Source of the DNA: Ferrimonas futtsuensis DSM 18154
Lineage (GTDB): Bacteria; Pseudomonadota; Gammaproteobacteria; Enterobacterales; Shewanellaceae
Assembly (NCBI RefSeq): GCF_000422645.1
Contig: NZ_AUGL01000001.1
Location: forward strand, 1-64,000
Reading direction: 5' to 3'
DNA length: 64,000 nt
Part shown: piece after piece, positions 51,366 through 59,033 of the stretch
Position numbering within the stretch: the first letter of the stretch is position 1
Layout: each line of letters starts with the position of its first letter
Position numbers and translations under genes: made by a program
Notes under the pieces: model-generated
Seen by the model: only the letters and a program-made list of their open reading frames with translations
What the model was told of the DNA's origin: nothing
Database searches by the model: none

Positions 51366-53393
51366 CTACTGAGCCTGAGCCTGCCAGTAGAGGGAGTTGG
51401 CCGCTCCCAGGTAGGCACGATACCAGCTCAGATCTCCGTAATGGCGCAGGATGTGGTCGGCCACCAGGCCCACCCGGGCATCCCATCCCTGCAGCTCAAT
51501 CCAGTCGTAGCCGATGGCCATCTGGTCCCAGGTGGAGCTGACGCCGGTACCGTCCACACCGAAACTGGCCATGGCCGGTGCCAGGAACACACGCTCGACC
51601 AGGGCATTGGCCATACAGGTCAGAGGCTCATCGTTGTCCAACAGGCCCTCCTGACGGGCCGCAACCATGAAGCCAACATCCAGGTGGGCATGGTTGAAGT
51701 CTTCCATCTTGCCGCCACCGTTAGCCAGGAACTGATAGTCCCAATTGCACAGGTTGTTGCTCTCCATCCTCAGGTTGTCCATATAGAAACCGAGGATCTC
51801 CCTGGCCTTCTGGCCCAGGTCGCCGTTACCCTGACCCCACTTGTCCAGGTAGATCATCGCCGTACCCAGGGTCATGTCGTGGTTGAACGGCAGTGGATTG
51901 GAGAACAAGCCCCCGTCGCCATAGTCCTCATTCTTGTAGTTCACATAGAAGAAGGACCCCTGGATGGCACCGTTTTTGGTGGTGCTGAACGAGCTGTCGT
52001 GAGCGCGCACAATTCGCTCGGCCCGGCCGATGTAGTAATCCGCCCGCTCCATGTACTGGGTGAGGTTCTCACTCTTGATGTGATCCACCAGTCTCATGAT
52101 GCTGTTGAGGATCATGCCGTCGGTCAGCGCCTCATTTCTCCAGGCACCGTTATAGGGACGGCGCCAGCCGGGCACCGGCAGACCCGGAGTATTCAGGTAC
52201 AGCTTGGGTGCCAGCCCTTCGTAGGGCTGGTTGTGAATATTCAGTTCACCACGCTCAACCCGCTTCTCATCGGTGTAGTTGAACATGTGGTCAGCCAGTT
52301 CCACTGCGTAATCCAGGTACTTGGTGTCACCATAGGTCTCCGCCATACGCACATAGGCACGCATCCAGTAGTGACCCTGCCAGGCAAACTTCTTCTCATC
52401 GTTGCCATTGGTGGTGCCAATAAGCGGACGCTGGTTCGGATAACTCTTATCAAACTCTGCGTCCCAATCCGCCTGGCTGGCGACATGGGGCACGGGCGCC
52501 GACACATTGGAGGTGATCGCCTGCCAGTCGCCACTGGCCAGTCCGTGCAATAGGTGAGTGCCCTCGGCACCATCACCGGAGGCCACCACGCCCTGGTCCT
52601 GATCGAACGTCAGCGTCCGGGTCTTCTCGGAATTGTCCAGGTCCACCAGCGCCAGCGCCTGCAGCCCCCCACTTGAGTAGCTGTCATTCAGACGATAGAT
52701 CCAGCGGTACGTAGCGGCATCCGCATCCACCGCACCATCACTGATGCTAGCCTGGCTCTCGCCATCGGACGCGCTGAGCTTACCGTTGTCCACGGTGATC
52801 TCCACATAACGAGTCTTGTTGAACTCGAATGGACCAGTCAGCGATACGGTATTGCCGTTCCATCTGCCTTCGACGCTGTCGTGGCGGAATGAGAGGTAGT
52901 CTCCGTCATCGGCTGACACCAGCACGGTGCTGGCCGCAGGATCGCTGTTCACCTCATCCAGCCAGGCCACCAGCCTGAACTCGCCGTCGGCACGCCAGTC
53001 GGCAATCTCGCCATAGGCATTCTGACCGTTGAAGTAGACCGCATCCCCCTGCAGCACCGGGGCAACCTCGGGATCCGGGTCCGGCTCAGGATCCGGGTCC
53101 GGGTCCGGCTCAGGATCAGGGTCCGGCTCAGGATCCGGGTCCGGCTCAGGATCCGGGTCCGGCTCAGGATCCGGGTCCGGCTCAGGCTCGGGATCCGGGT
53201 CCGGCTCGGGATCCGGGTCCGGCTCAGGGTCCGGGTCGGGAATCACCGGCGGTGGATCGGGATCCGGGTCCGGATTACTGCTGTCGCCGCCGGAGCCACC
53301 ACAGGCACTCAGGGTAAAAGTAAGAAGTGCTGCCCCAAACAGGCTCTTCAACGGTACGATGCCGTTTTTAATCTGGTCGTCTTGCCGATTCAA
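51366..53393 (-). CDS. Surface lipoprotein with Asp-Pro-Glu-Pro linker, lectin-like and helical-toroid regions
   Basis: A 675-residue predicted lipoprotein. I start at TTG 53393, which has GGAG 8 nt before it; the upstream TTG at 53447 has no such site. The signal region ends in the lipobox LSAC (Cys31), then Gly/Ser/Asp residues. Residues about 40-112 are almost pure DPDPEP repeats, a stiff spacer. About 118-295 looks like a LamG/concanavalin-type beta-sandwich (AVYFNGQNAYGEIADW, then VEITVDNGKL). About 300-675 is helical with WQGHYWMRAYVRMAETYGD and DFNHAHLDVGFMVA, reminiscent of alpha/alpha-toroid carbohydrate-active enzymes. I do not recognise an exact family or catalytic residues. It is alone between sspB and mraZ, preceded by a c-di-GMP-I-like riboswitch and followed by a strong terminator. 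Confidence 0.8.
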   Translation of the reverse strand: MNRQDDQIKNGIVPLKSLFGAALLTFTLSACGGSGGDSSNPDPDPDPPPVIPDPDPEPDPDPEPDPDPEPEPDPDPEPDPDPEPDPDPEPDPDPEPDPDPDPEPDPDPEVAPVLQGDAVYFNGQNAYGEIADWRADGEFRLVAWLDEVNSDPAASTVLVSADDGDYLSFRHDSVEGRWNGNTVSLTGPFEFNKTRYVEITVDNGKLSASDGESQASISDGAVDADAATYRWIYRLNDSYSSGGLQALALVDLDNSEKTRTLTFDQDQGVVASGDGAEGTHLLHGLASGDWQAITSNVSAPVPHVASQADWDAEFDKSYPNQRPLIGTTNGNDEKKFAWQGHYWMRAYVRMAETYGDTKYLDYAVELADHMFNYTDEKRVERGELNIHNQPYEGLAPKLYLNTPGLPVPGWRRPYNGAWRNEALTDGMILNSIMRLVDHIKSENLTQYMERADYYIGRAERIVRAHDSSFSTTKNGAIQGSFFYVNYKNEDYGDGGLFSNPLPFNHDMTLGTAMIYLDKWGQGNGDLGQKAREILGFYMDNLRMESNNLCNWDYQFLANGGGKMEDFNHAHLDVGFMVAARQEGLLDNDEPLTCMANALVERVFLAPAMASFGVDGTGVSSTWDQMAIGYDWIELQGWDARVGLVADHILRHYGDLSWYRAYLGAANSLYWQAQAQ
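53071..53243 (-). repeat. 18-bp tandem repeat coding for DPDPEP
   Basis: About nine imperfect copies of an 18-bp unit (plus strand GGATCCGGGTCCGGCTCA) lie inside the lipoprotein gene, with one 12-bp and one 24-bp variant. Copy number changes would keep the reading frame and lengthen or shorten the surface spacer by six residues each. Confidence 0.9.
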
Positions 53394-53468
53394 GTCTGAT
53401 TCTCCAACTGTCGGCAGATAAAAGGGGCGCGCAGGCAGGGACTTCAACCCGGGAAGGAAGACCGATGC

Positions 53469-53560
53469 CAGACATGAGGTAGTCCCGCTGTCTTGCCACT
53501 GACGGTAAGACCGGTGACTTTGCGCCTCCCACTAAGGGAGTTGCCTTTATCTGCTGTCTG
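53469..53560 (-). ncRNA. c-di-GMP-I (GEMM-I) riboswitch in the lipoprotein leader
   Basis: On the minus strand the conserved blocks appear in the right order: AAAGGCAA, a short hairpin (CUCCC-UUAGU-GGGAG), GCGCAAAGUCACCGGUCU, a second arm closing with AAGACAGCGG and then GGGACUACC. The ends CAGACA (53555-53560) and UGUCUG (53469-53474) pair perfectly as the closing helix. This matches the class known from Vibrio cholerae Vc2. The first hairpin loop is UUAGU, not the common GNRA tetraloop. It lies 76 nt before the TTG start. Ligand binding is inferred from sequence only. Confidence 0.85.
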
Positions 53561-53618
53561 ATAATTGAGTGTTGAACAGGTGTCCCCAACCGGGGAAGCA
53601 CCGAAATAACTGGGGAAC

Positions 53619-53647
53619 AGAATACTGATCGGCCACTTTTTGGACAA
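53619..53647 (-). promoter_or_regulatory. Candidate promoter for the riboswitch-lipoprotein transcript
   Basis: On the minus strand TTGTCC (53642-53647) and TATTCT (53619-53624) are spaced 17 nt apart, each 4 of 6 to consensus. Transcription from here would begin about 50 nt before the aptamer. Confidence 0.45.
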
Positions 53648-53989
53648 ACCACTCAAATCCACCAAGTTGACTTGAAAAGAGGACCATTTCTGAGTGATTT
53701 ATGACCCTGTTTAATTAAAATTTATAGCGTCGTTAAACGGAATGTTGTGTAAAAAGCAGGTAAAGAGGCTGGGTAAATATCTGGGATACTGAGTATTTTT
53801 CCCATGAACTCAATCGAGAACACGGACGTCGTCGCTTGCTGGAAAACTTTAGCCCACAAAGCCATTTTTGCGATCCAGATCACACAAGCAGAATCGGTTA
53901 CAATTTGTTCAGCCTGAAGCACGGAGTTATCCCGAACCTTTCCTCCGGATTACCGAACAAAGTTCAGGGAACTTTCCATGAGAGTCCCA
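53648..53989. other. AT-rich non-coding spacer upstream of the riboswitch
   Basis: Between the candidate promoter and the sspB terminator I see no credible gene. Short open frames here lack ribosome-binding sites and family features. The stretch is much more AT-rich than its surroundings, so it may hold binding sites for regulators of the lipoprotein gene. Confidence 0.5.
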
Positions 53990-54014
53990 TAAAAAAACGC
54001 GGCCATGGCCGCGT
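53990..54014 (-). terminator. Intrinsic terminator after sspB
   Basis: A perfect palindromic stem (53997-54004 with 54007-54014) is followed on the minus strand by seven U. It lies 8 nt after the sspB stop. Confidence 0.9.
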
Positions 54015-54021
54015 TTCTTCT

Positions 54022-54459
54022 CTACTTGATCACCCTTAAGCTGGGGCGCCCCTTCGGCGGGGAGTCCGGCTTAGGTTCCACCTCTGTGGGTGAAGGTTCC
54101 GGCAAGGTCGCCTCGTCGCCCTCGAGTACCTTCTCGTACGCCTCTTCCGGCGGGAACAGGGTGCCAGCACCGTTCTCACGGGCATAGATCGCCTCTACGG
54201 CGTACAGCGGCACAATCAGCGCCTGAGGCTGACCGCCAAATCGGGCATTGAACCTGACTTCGTCGATACCCAGCTGCAGATTACCTACCGCATGAGGTGC
54301 GACGTTCAGCACGATCTGGCCATCCTTCACATACTGACGAGGGACAACCACACCGGGCAGATCCGCACTGACGGCCAGGTGGGGGGTCAGACCGTTATCC
54401 ACCAGCCAGTCATACATCGCCCGCAGCAGGTAGGGGCGTTGAGGACTCAGCTCAGACAC
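54022..54459 (-). CDS. sspB: ClpXP protease specificity-enhancing factor SspB
   Basis: A 145-residue adaptor that delivers ssrA-tagged proteins (and cleaved RseA) to ClpXP. The N-terminal LSPQRPYLLRAMYDWLVDNGLTPHL and GQIVLNVAPHAVGNLQLGIDEVRFNARFGG are the substrate-binding domain. After an acidic/Pro-rich linker the C-terminal GRPSLRVIK is the ClpX-binding motif. I start at GTG 54459 by similarity to E. coli (MDLSQLTPRRPY); it overlaps the sspA stop codon. A GTG five codons upstream is less likely. The link to degS in this window is indirect, via RseA degradation. Confidence 0.93.
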   Translation of the reverse strand: MSELSPQRPYLLRAMYDWLVDNGLTPHLAVSADLPGVVVPRQYVKDGQIVLNVAPHAVGNLQLGIDEVRFNARFGGQPQALIVPLYAVEAIYARENGAGTLFPPEEAYEKVLEGDEATLPEPSPTEVEPKPDSPPKGRPSLRVIK

Positions 54460-55081
54460 CGATGCGCAGCTCACGCTCGGCTTCGGTCAGGGAAGCCTTG
54501 AAAGACTCGCGCTCAAATACGCGGGTCATGTAGGCCTTGACCTCGTTGCTGCCACGGCCGCCCAGCTCAATACCCAGCTGAGGCAGACGCCAGAACAGGG
54601 CCGCCAGATAGCAATCAACCAGGGTGAACTCCTCACTCATGAAGTAGGGAGTCTCGGCAAACACGGGAGCCAGTCCCAGGACGCTCTCAGTCAGCTCTTT
54701 GCGGGCCGCTTCCGCGCGGTCTCCACGCATGATGCGCTCGGCCAGGGCATACCAATCTTTCTGGATGCGGTACATCATCAGACGGCTCTGGCCACGGGAT
54801 ACTGGGTATACCGGCATAAGCGGTGGATGAGGGAAACGCTCGTCCAGGTACTCCATGATGATGCGGGAGTTATACAGAACAAGCTCGCGGTCCAGCAGAG
54901 TCGGTACGCTGTTGTAGGGGTTCATCTCCACCAGCTCATCCGGCAGATGGTTGGGGTCAACCTGAATCACCTCGACACCCACGCCCTTCTCAGCCAACAC
55001 GATGCGCACTTGGTGGCTGTACAGATCACTAGCACCGGAAAACAGTGCCATTACAGAGCGCTTATTGGCAGCAACAGCCAT
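54452..55081 (-). CDS. sspA: Stringent starvation protein A
   Basis: A 209-residue GST-fold protein that binds RNA polymerase and changes promoter choice under starvation and acid stress. MAVAANKRSVMALFSGASDLYSHQVRIVLAEKGV at the N-terminus is nearly the E. coli sequence, and NPYNSVPTLLDRELVLYNSRIIMEYLDERFPHPPLMPVYPV is the thioredoxin-fold part. SspA proteins lack GST activity. I start at ATG 55081 (GAGGA upstream). The gene overlaps sspB and follows the pet operon. Confidence 0.96.
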   Translation of the reverse strand: MAVAANKRSVMALFSGASDLYSHQVRIVLAEKGVGVEVIQVDPNHLPDELVEMNPYNSVPTLLDRELVLYNSRIIMEYLDERFPHPPLMPVYPVSRGQSRLMMYRIQKDWYALAERIMRGDRAEAARKELTESVLGLAPVFAETPYFMSEEFTLVDCYLAALFWRLPQLGIELGGRGSNEVKAYMTRVFERESFKASLTEAERELRIGV

Positions 55082-55173
55082 CGAATCCTCCAAACTCTTT
55101 CAGAAACGGTAAAACAGTTGGGGGCGAAACCGCCCCCAACTGCGCAAGAGGTAGATTGTAACCTTATTGGCGT

Positions 55174-55869
55174 TTAGTGTACATCTCGCCAGTATTCCTT
55201 CTTCAGCAGGTAGGCCACGATGAAGAAGATAAACAGGAAACCCAGTACCCATTTGCCGAGACGTTCACGCTCCAGCTTTACCGGTTCACCGGTGTAGGCC
55301 AGGAAGTTGGTGATGTCACGGACATACTGATCATACTCCTCGGCGGTCAGAGCACCACCGGTGGCAACAATGGTGCCATCTTCCTGCAGCACCGGAGTGC
55401 CTTGCAGCCCTTCCAGCACATGGGGCATACCCACGGCGGGGAACACCAGATTGTTGACGCCGAAGGGACGGCTCTTGTCCACATAAAACGTCTTCAGATA
55501 GGAGTAGATCCAGTCTGGACTCTTCAGGCGGGCTTCCAGAGTCAGGTCCGGAGGCGCGGCTCCGAACCACTGAGCACCGTTATCACCGCTCAAGGCGGAG
55601 GTGATCTGCTCACCGACCTTGGCGTCGGTGTGGATCAGGGCGCTGACCTCGTCTTCGGTCATCTCCAGATCGTCGGCAATGCGCTGATAACGCTGGTACT
55701 GCAAGCTGTGACAGCCACTGCAGTTATCCATGAACGCCTGGGCGCCACGCTTGAGGGAGTCCTTGTCGGTCAGGTCGATGTTGGCGCTGACCACATGTTC
55801 ATTGTTGCCACCGGCGGCGTAAGCCAGGGCCGGCAGGCAAGCGATCAATACTGCGAATACCTTTTTCAT
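55174..55869 (-). CDS. petC: Cytochrome c1 of the bc1 complex
   Basis: A 231-residue haem c subunit of ubiquinol:cytochrome c oxidoreductase. It has a signal peptide (MKKVFAVLIACLPALAYA), the haem motif CSGCH (Cys50, Cys53, His54), the axial-ligand region AVGMPHVL, and a C-terminal membrane anchor followed by LKKEYWRDVH. The ATG at 55869 overlaps the petB stop by one base (TAATG). The reading frame continues far upstream in antisense-like sequence, which I ignore because the signal peptide defines the start. Confidence 0.96.
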   Translation of the reverse strand: MKKVFAVLIACLPALAYAAGGNNEHVVSANIDLTDKDSLKRGAQAFMDNCSGCHSLQYQRYQRIADDLEMTEDEVSALIHTDAKVGEQITSALSGDNGAQWFGAAPPDLTLEARLKSPDWIYSYLKTFYVDKSRPFGVNNLVFPAVGMPHVLEGLQGTPVLQEDGTIVATGGALTAEEYDQYVRDITNFLAYTGEPVKLERERLGKWVLGFLFIFFIVAYLLKKEYWRDVH

Positions 55870-57080
55870 TAGCCTGTCACCCTCTCTGGAACCGGTTTGC
55901 AGTTTTCGTTCTTGCTGTAGATAAACAGCAGAACGAAGAAGCCGAAGTACCCCAGGGTACAGATTCGGGCCAGCAGGGTCAGGGCAGGAGTTGCCTGTAC
56001 TGCGCCGAGGTAACCCAGGATGATGAAACACACCACAAATTGGGCCAGGTTCAGCTTGTGCAGACTGCTGCGGTAGCGGACGGACTTCACCTTGCAGCGA
56101 TCCAGCCAGGGCAGCACGAACAGGACACCGATGGCCGCTCCCATGCCGACCACGCCCAGCAGCTTGTCTGGAATGGCACGCAGGATGGCGTAGAACGGGG
56201 TGAAATACCATACCGGAGCAATGTGCTCAGGGGTTTTCAAGGGGTTGGCTGCCTCGAAGTTAGGACGCTCCAGGAAGTAACCGCCACCTTCAGGCATAAA
56301 GAACAGCACGTAGCAGAACAGGATCAGGAAGCCCGCCACGCCCATGATGTCCTTCACGGTGTAATAGGGGTGGAAGGGAATCGCGTCTACAGGCCAGCCG
56401 TCAGGCCCCTTGTTCTTCTTCACTTCGATGCCGTCGGGGTTGTTGGAACCCACTTCGTGCAGGGCGATGATGTGCAGGAACACCAGTACCACCAGCACCA
56501 GAGGCAGAGCAATCACATGCAGGGCGAAGAAGCGGTTCAGGGTGGCACCGGACACCACGTAGTCACCACGGATCCACAGGGTCAGGTCATCACCAATCAC
56601 CGGAATGGCACCGAACAGGGAGATGATCACCTGGGCACCCCAGTAGGACATCTGGCCCCAGGGCAGCAGGTAACCCATAAAGGCTTCGGCCATCAGGATC
56701 AGGAAGATCAGCATGCCGAAGATCCACAACAGCTCGCGAGGCTTCTGATAGGAGCCGTACATCATGCCGCGGAACATGTGCAGATACACCACCACGAAGA
56801 AAGCGGACGCTCCGGTGGAGTGCATATAACGCAGCAGCCATCCATACTCCACATCACGCATGATGTACTCCACAGAGGCAAAGGCGCCTTCTGCGGTGGG
56901 CACGTAATTCATGGTCAGCCACACACCGGTGAGCAGCTGGTTCACCAGTACCAGCATCGCCAGAGAGCCGAAGTAGTACCAGAAGTTGAAGTTCTTAGGA
57001 GCGGGATACTGGCCAACATGCTTGTTGTAGGTGGCCGTCATCGGGATCCGCTCGTCGATCCAGTCAATGATCTTTTTCAT
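55869..57080 (-). CDS. petB: Cytochrome b of the bc1 complex
   Basis: A 403-residue polytopic membrane subunit carrying the two b haems and the quinone sites. His ligands are seen in RYMHSTGASAFFVVVYLHMFRGM and in FALHVIALPLVLVVLVFLHIIALHEVGSNNP. The Qo-site PEWY-type motif is APVWYFTPFYAILRAIPDK. It is the full fused (b plus subunit IV-like) form of proteobacteria, between petA and petC. Confidence 0.97.
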   Translation of the reverse strand: MKKIIDWIDERIPMTATYNKHVGQYPAPKNFNFWYYFGSLAMLVLVNQLLTGVWLTMNYVPTAEGAFASVEYIMRDVEYGWLLRYMHSTGASAFFVVVYLHMFRGMMYGSYQKPRELLWIFGMLIFLILMAEAFMGYLLPWGQMSYWGAQVIISLFGAIPVIGDDLTLWIRGDYVVSGATLNRFFALHVIALPLVLVVLVFLHIIALHEVGSNNPDGIEVKKNKGPDGWPVDAIPFHPYYTVKDIMGVAGFLILFCYVLFFMPEGGGYFLERPNFEAANPLKTPEHIAPVWYFTPFYAILRAIPDKLLGVVGMGAAIGVLFVLPWLDRCKVKSVRYRSSLHKLNLAQFVVCFIILGYLGAVQATPALTLLARICTLGYFGFFVLLFIYSKNENCKPVPERVTG

Positions 57081-57082
57081 AA

Positions 57083-57673
57083 TCAGGCCGTCCCCTTCTC
57101 AATACCGACCAGAATGGTGTTCTCATCCACATAGGTGTGAGGTGGAATCACCAGGTTCAGCGGGGCAGGCACGCCCTGGAACACCCGGCCGGCCATATCG
57201 AACTTGGAGCCGTGGCAGGGACAGAAGAATCCGGAAGCAACGCCTTCGACCTGCTGGCCAAAGGTGTCAGGTTGATAGGTTGGGGAGCACCCGAGGTGGG
57301 TACACAGGCCTACGGCCACGAAATACTCATCTTTGATGGAGCGGAAGGCATTCTGAGCATACTCGGGCTGCTGAGGTTCAACAGATTCCGGGTCACGCAG
57401 CTGGTCATCCAGCTTGGTCAGGCCATCCAGTACCTCCGGGGTACGACGTACGATCCATACCGGCTTACCGCGCCACTCGACACGCAGAAGCTGGCCTGGT
57501 TCCAATTTACTGATGTTGACTTCTACTGGAGCGCCGGCGGCTTTCGCCTTGGCACTCGGGTTCCATGATTTGATAAATGGAACCGCAACAGCAGCGGCGC
57601 CGACACTGCCCACTACGGCTGTAGCAGCGGTCAGGAATCTGCGACGTCCATTATCGACAGGCGCATTGCTCAT
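57083..57673 (-). CDS. petA: Rieske iron-sulfur subunit of the bc1 complex
   Basis: A 196-residue protein with an N-terminal twin-arginine-type start (GRRRFLTAATAVVGSVGAAA) that acts as a membrane anchor. The 2Fe-2S cluster ligands are CTHLGCSP (Cys124, His126, Cys129) and CPCHGS (Cys151, Cys153, His154). It passes electrons from quinol to cytochrome c1. It is the first gene of petABC, 2 nt before petB, with a candidate -10 about 100 nt upstream. Confidence 0.96.
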   Translation of the reverse strand: MSNAPVDNGRRRFLTAATAVVGSVGAAAVAVPFIKSWNPSAKAKAAGAPVEVNISKLEPGQLLRVEWRGKPVWIVRRTPEVLDGLTKLDDQLRDPESVEPQQPEYAQNAFRSIKDEYFVAVGLCTHLGCSPTYQPDTFGQQVEGVASGFFCPCHGSKFDMAGRVFQGVPAPLNLVIPPHTYVDENTILVGIEKGTA

Positions 57674-57775
57674 CCACTAAATCTCCCATTAGGGTCTGCT
57701 TATTTTTTAGTCTTTCCGAGCAGGGAGTAACCCCAAAGTGGTCTTTTGGTACCGCTAAAGCTCGGTTGCGCGCCC

Positions 57776-57781
57776 ATTATA
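57776..57781 (-). promoter_or_regulatory. Candidate -10 element of the pet operon
   Basis: A perfect TATAAT on the minus strand followed by GGGCGCGC, about 100 nt before petA. No good -35 hexamer was found, so the promoter may need an activator. Confidence 0.4.
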
Positions 57782-57903
57782 TAGAAAAATTAGAGATAGA
57801 TCATACTTTCCGTGGGGATATTGTTCTGAATAACAATAATTTGGAAACATGAATTCAAGATAAGTTTACAAAACAGCAGATTGCGCCTCACTTTGCGAGA
57901 CGC

Positions 57904-57935
57904 ATAAAAAAACCCGCTGCCAGGCAGCGGGTTTT
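57904..57935 (-). terminator. Intrinsic terminator after rpsI
   Basis: A 10-bp stem (57911-57920 with 57924-57933) with a short loop is followed on the minus strand by a U-run. It ends the rplM-rpsI operon. Confidence 0.9.
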
Positions 57936-57957
57936 CCAGTCCGAAGTTCCGGGCGAA

Positions 57958-58350
57958 TTAACGCTTGGAGAACTGAGGACGACGACGTGCTTTGCGCAGA
58001 CCAACTTTCTTACGCTCAACCTCACGGGCGTCACGAGTAACGAAGCCAGCTTTACGCAGAACAGGACGCAGAGTCTCATCGTACTCCATCAGGGCACGGG
58101 TGATACCGTGACGGATAGCACCGGCTTGGCCAGTGGTACCGCCGCCCTGAACGGTTACGTAGATGTCCAGCTTCTCCAGCATTTCGACCAGCTCGAGAGG
58201 CTGACGAACTACCATACGAGCAGTCTCACGACCGAAGTAGGTGTCCAGAGTACGCTTGTTTACAGTGATGTTACCACTGCCAGCTTTGATGAATACGCGA
58301 GCGGTAGAGCTCTTGCGGCGGCCAGTGCCGTAGTATTGAGTTTGTGCCAT
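57958..58350 (-). CDS. rpsI: 30S ribosomal protein S9
   Basis: The 130-residue ribosomal protein contains [18 protein letters not shown] at the N-terminus and ends with RRRPQFSKR, the tail that reaches the P-site tRNA. I start at ATG 58350, not at the TTG two codons upstream, by similarity to E. coli S9 (130 residues). It follows rplM after 16 nt. Confidence 0.97.
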   Translation of the reverse strand: MAQTQYYGTGRRKSSTARVFIKAGSGNITVNKRTLDTYFGRETARMVVRQPLELVEMLEKLDIYVTVQGGGTTGQAGAIRHGITRALMEYDETLRPVLRKAGFVTRDAREVERKKVGLRKARRRPQFSKR

Positions 58351-58366
58351 TGCCAAAATCTCCGTA

Positions 58367-58795
58367 TTAGATGTCTAGTACTTGAGGCTGTTGAGCAGCG
58401 TGTGCGTGCTCGGCGCCGGCGTACACTTTCAGCTTACGGAACATGGCGCGGCCCAGAGGACCCTTCGGCAGCATGCCCTTAACCGCTTTCTCGATGATCA
58501 TCTCAGGCTTGCGAGCCTGCAGATCAGCGAAGTTGATCTCTTTGATACCGCCAGGGTAACCAGAGTGGCTGTAGTACATCTTGTTCTGAGCCTTGTTACC
58601 GGTAACGGTAACTTTCTCAGCGTTGATGATTACGATGTAGTCACCGGTATCAACGTGAGGGGTGTACTCAGGCTTGTGCTTGCCGCGCAGGCGACGAGCA
58701 ACTTCAGTGGCCAGACGACCCAGAGTTTTGCCATCGGCATCGATGACGAACCAGTCACGTTGAACGCTTTCTGGTTTTGCAGTAAAGGTTTTCAT
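58367..58795 (-). CDS. rplM: 50S ribosomal protein L13
   Basis: The 142-residue protein has the E. coli length and the signature blocks [33 protein letters not shown] and [24 protein letters not shown]. It heads the rplM-rpsI operon; in E. coli L13 represses its own messenger through the leader, and a 150-nt leader is present here as well. Confidence 0.98.
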   Translation of the reverse strand: MKTFTAKPESVQRDWFVIDADGKTLGRLATEVARRLRGKHKPEYTPHVDTGDYIVIINAEKVTVTGNKAQNKMYYSHSGYPGGIKEINFADLQARKPEMIIEKAVKGMLPKGPLGRAMFRKLKVYAGAEHAHAAQQPQVLDI

Positions 58796-58947
58796 CTAAC
58801 TAATAACCCAAATTAGCTGTTACACATCAGTACAATGTCGGGGCCGACACTGCACGCTATGTTGGTTTCTTCCGTGCCCCTTCGAACACGTCGCAAACCG
58901 AGTGTCTGGTTGAATAATCAACCATTCGTAACGTGGGCAGGGCGCGA

Positions 58948-58953
58948 ATTATA
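58948..58953 (-). promoter_or_regulatory. Candidate -10 of the rplM-rpsI promoter
   Basis: A perfect TATAAT followed on the minus strand by TCGCGCC, a GC-rich discriminator typical of stringently controlled ribosomal promoters. The -35 is not clear. Confidence 0.5.
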
Positions 58954-58964
58954 GAGTAAGGCGA

Positions 58965-59007
58965 GCCAAAAATCACCCGTTTTTTGCAGGAAAACGGTGG
59001 TTTTGGC
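58965..59007 (-). terminator. Imperfect hairpin, possible zapE terminator
   Basis: GCCAAAAATCACCCGTTTT (58965-58983) can pair with AAAACGGTGGTTTTGGC (58991-59007), with small bulges. It lies after the zapE stop and just upstream of the rplM promoter. Confidence 0.5.
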
Positions 59008-59033
59008 CCGCCATCAAGGTCGGTGGGCCAAAA

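Noticed and set aside
53071-53243. Tandem repeats as a CRISPR-like array
   Set aside because: Units are contiguous, with no spacers, and encode the DPDPEP protein linker.
53722-53922. 66-codon minus-strand open frame in the AT-rich spacer
   Set aside because: It has no ribosome-binding site, no family features and lies in a region without coding character.
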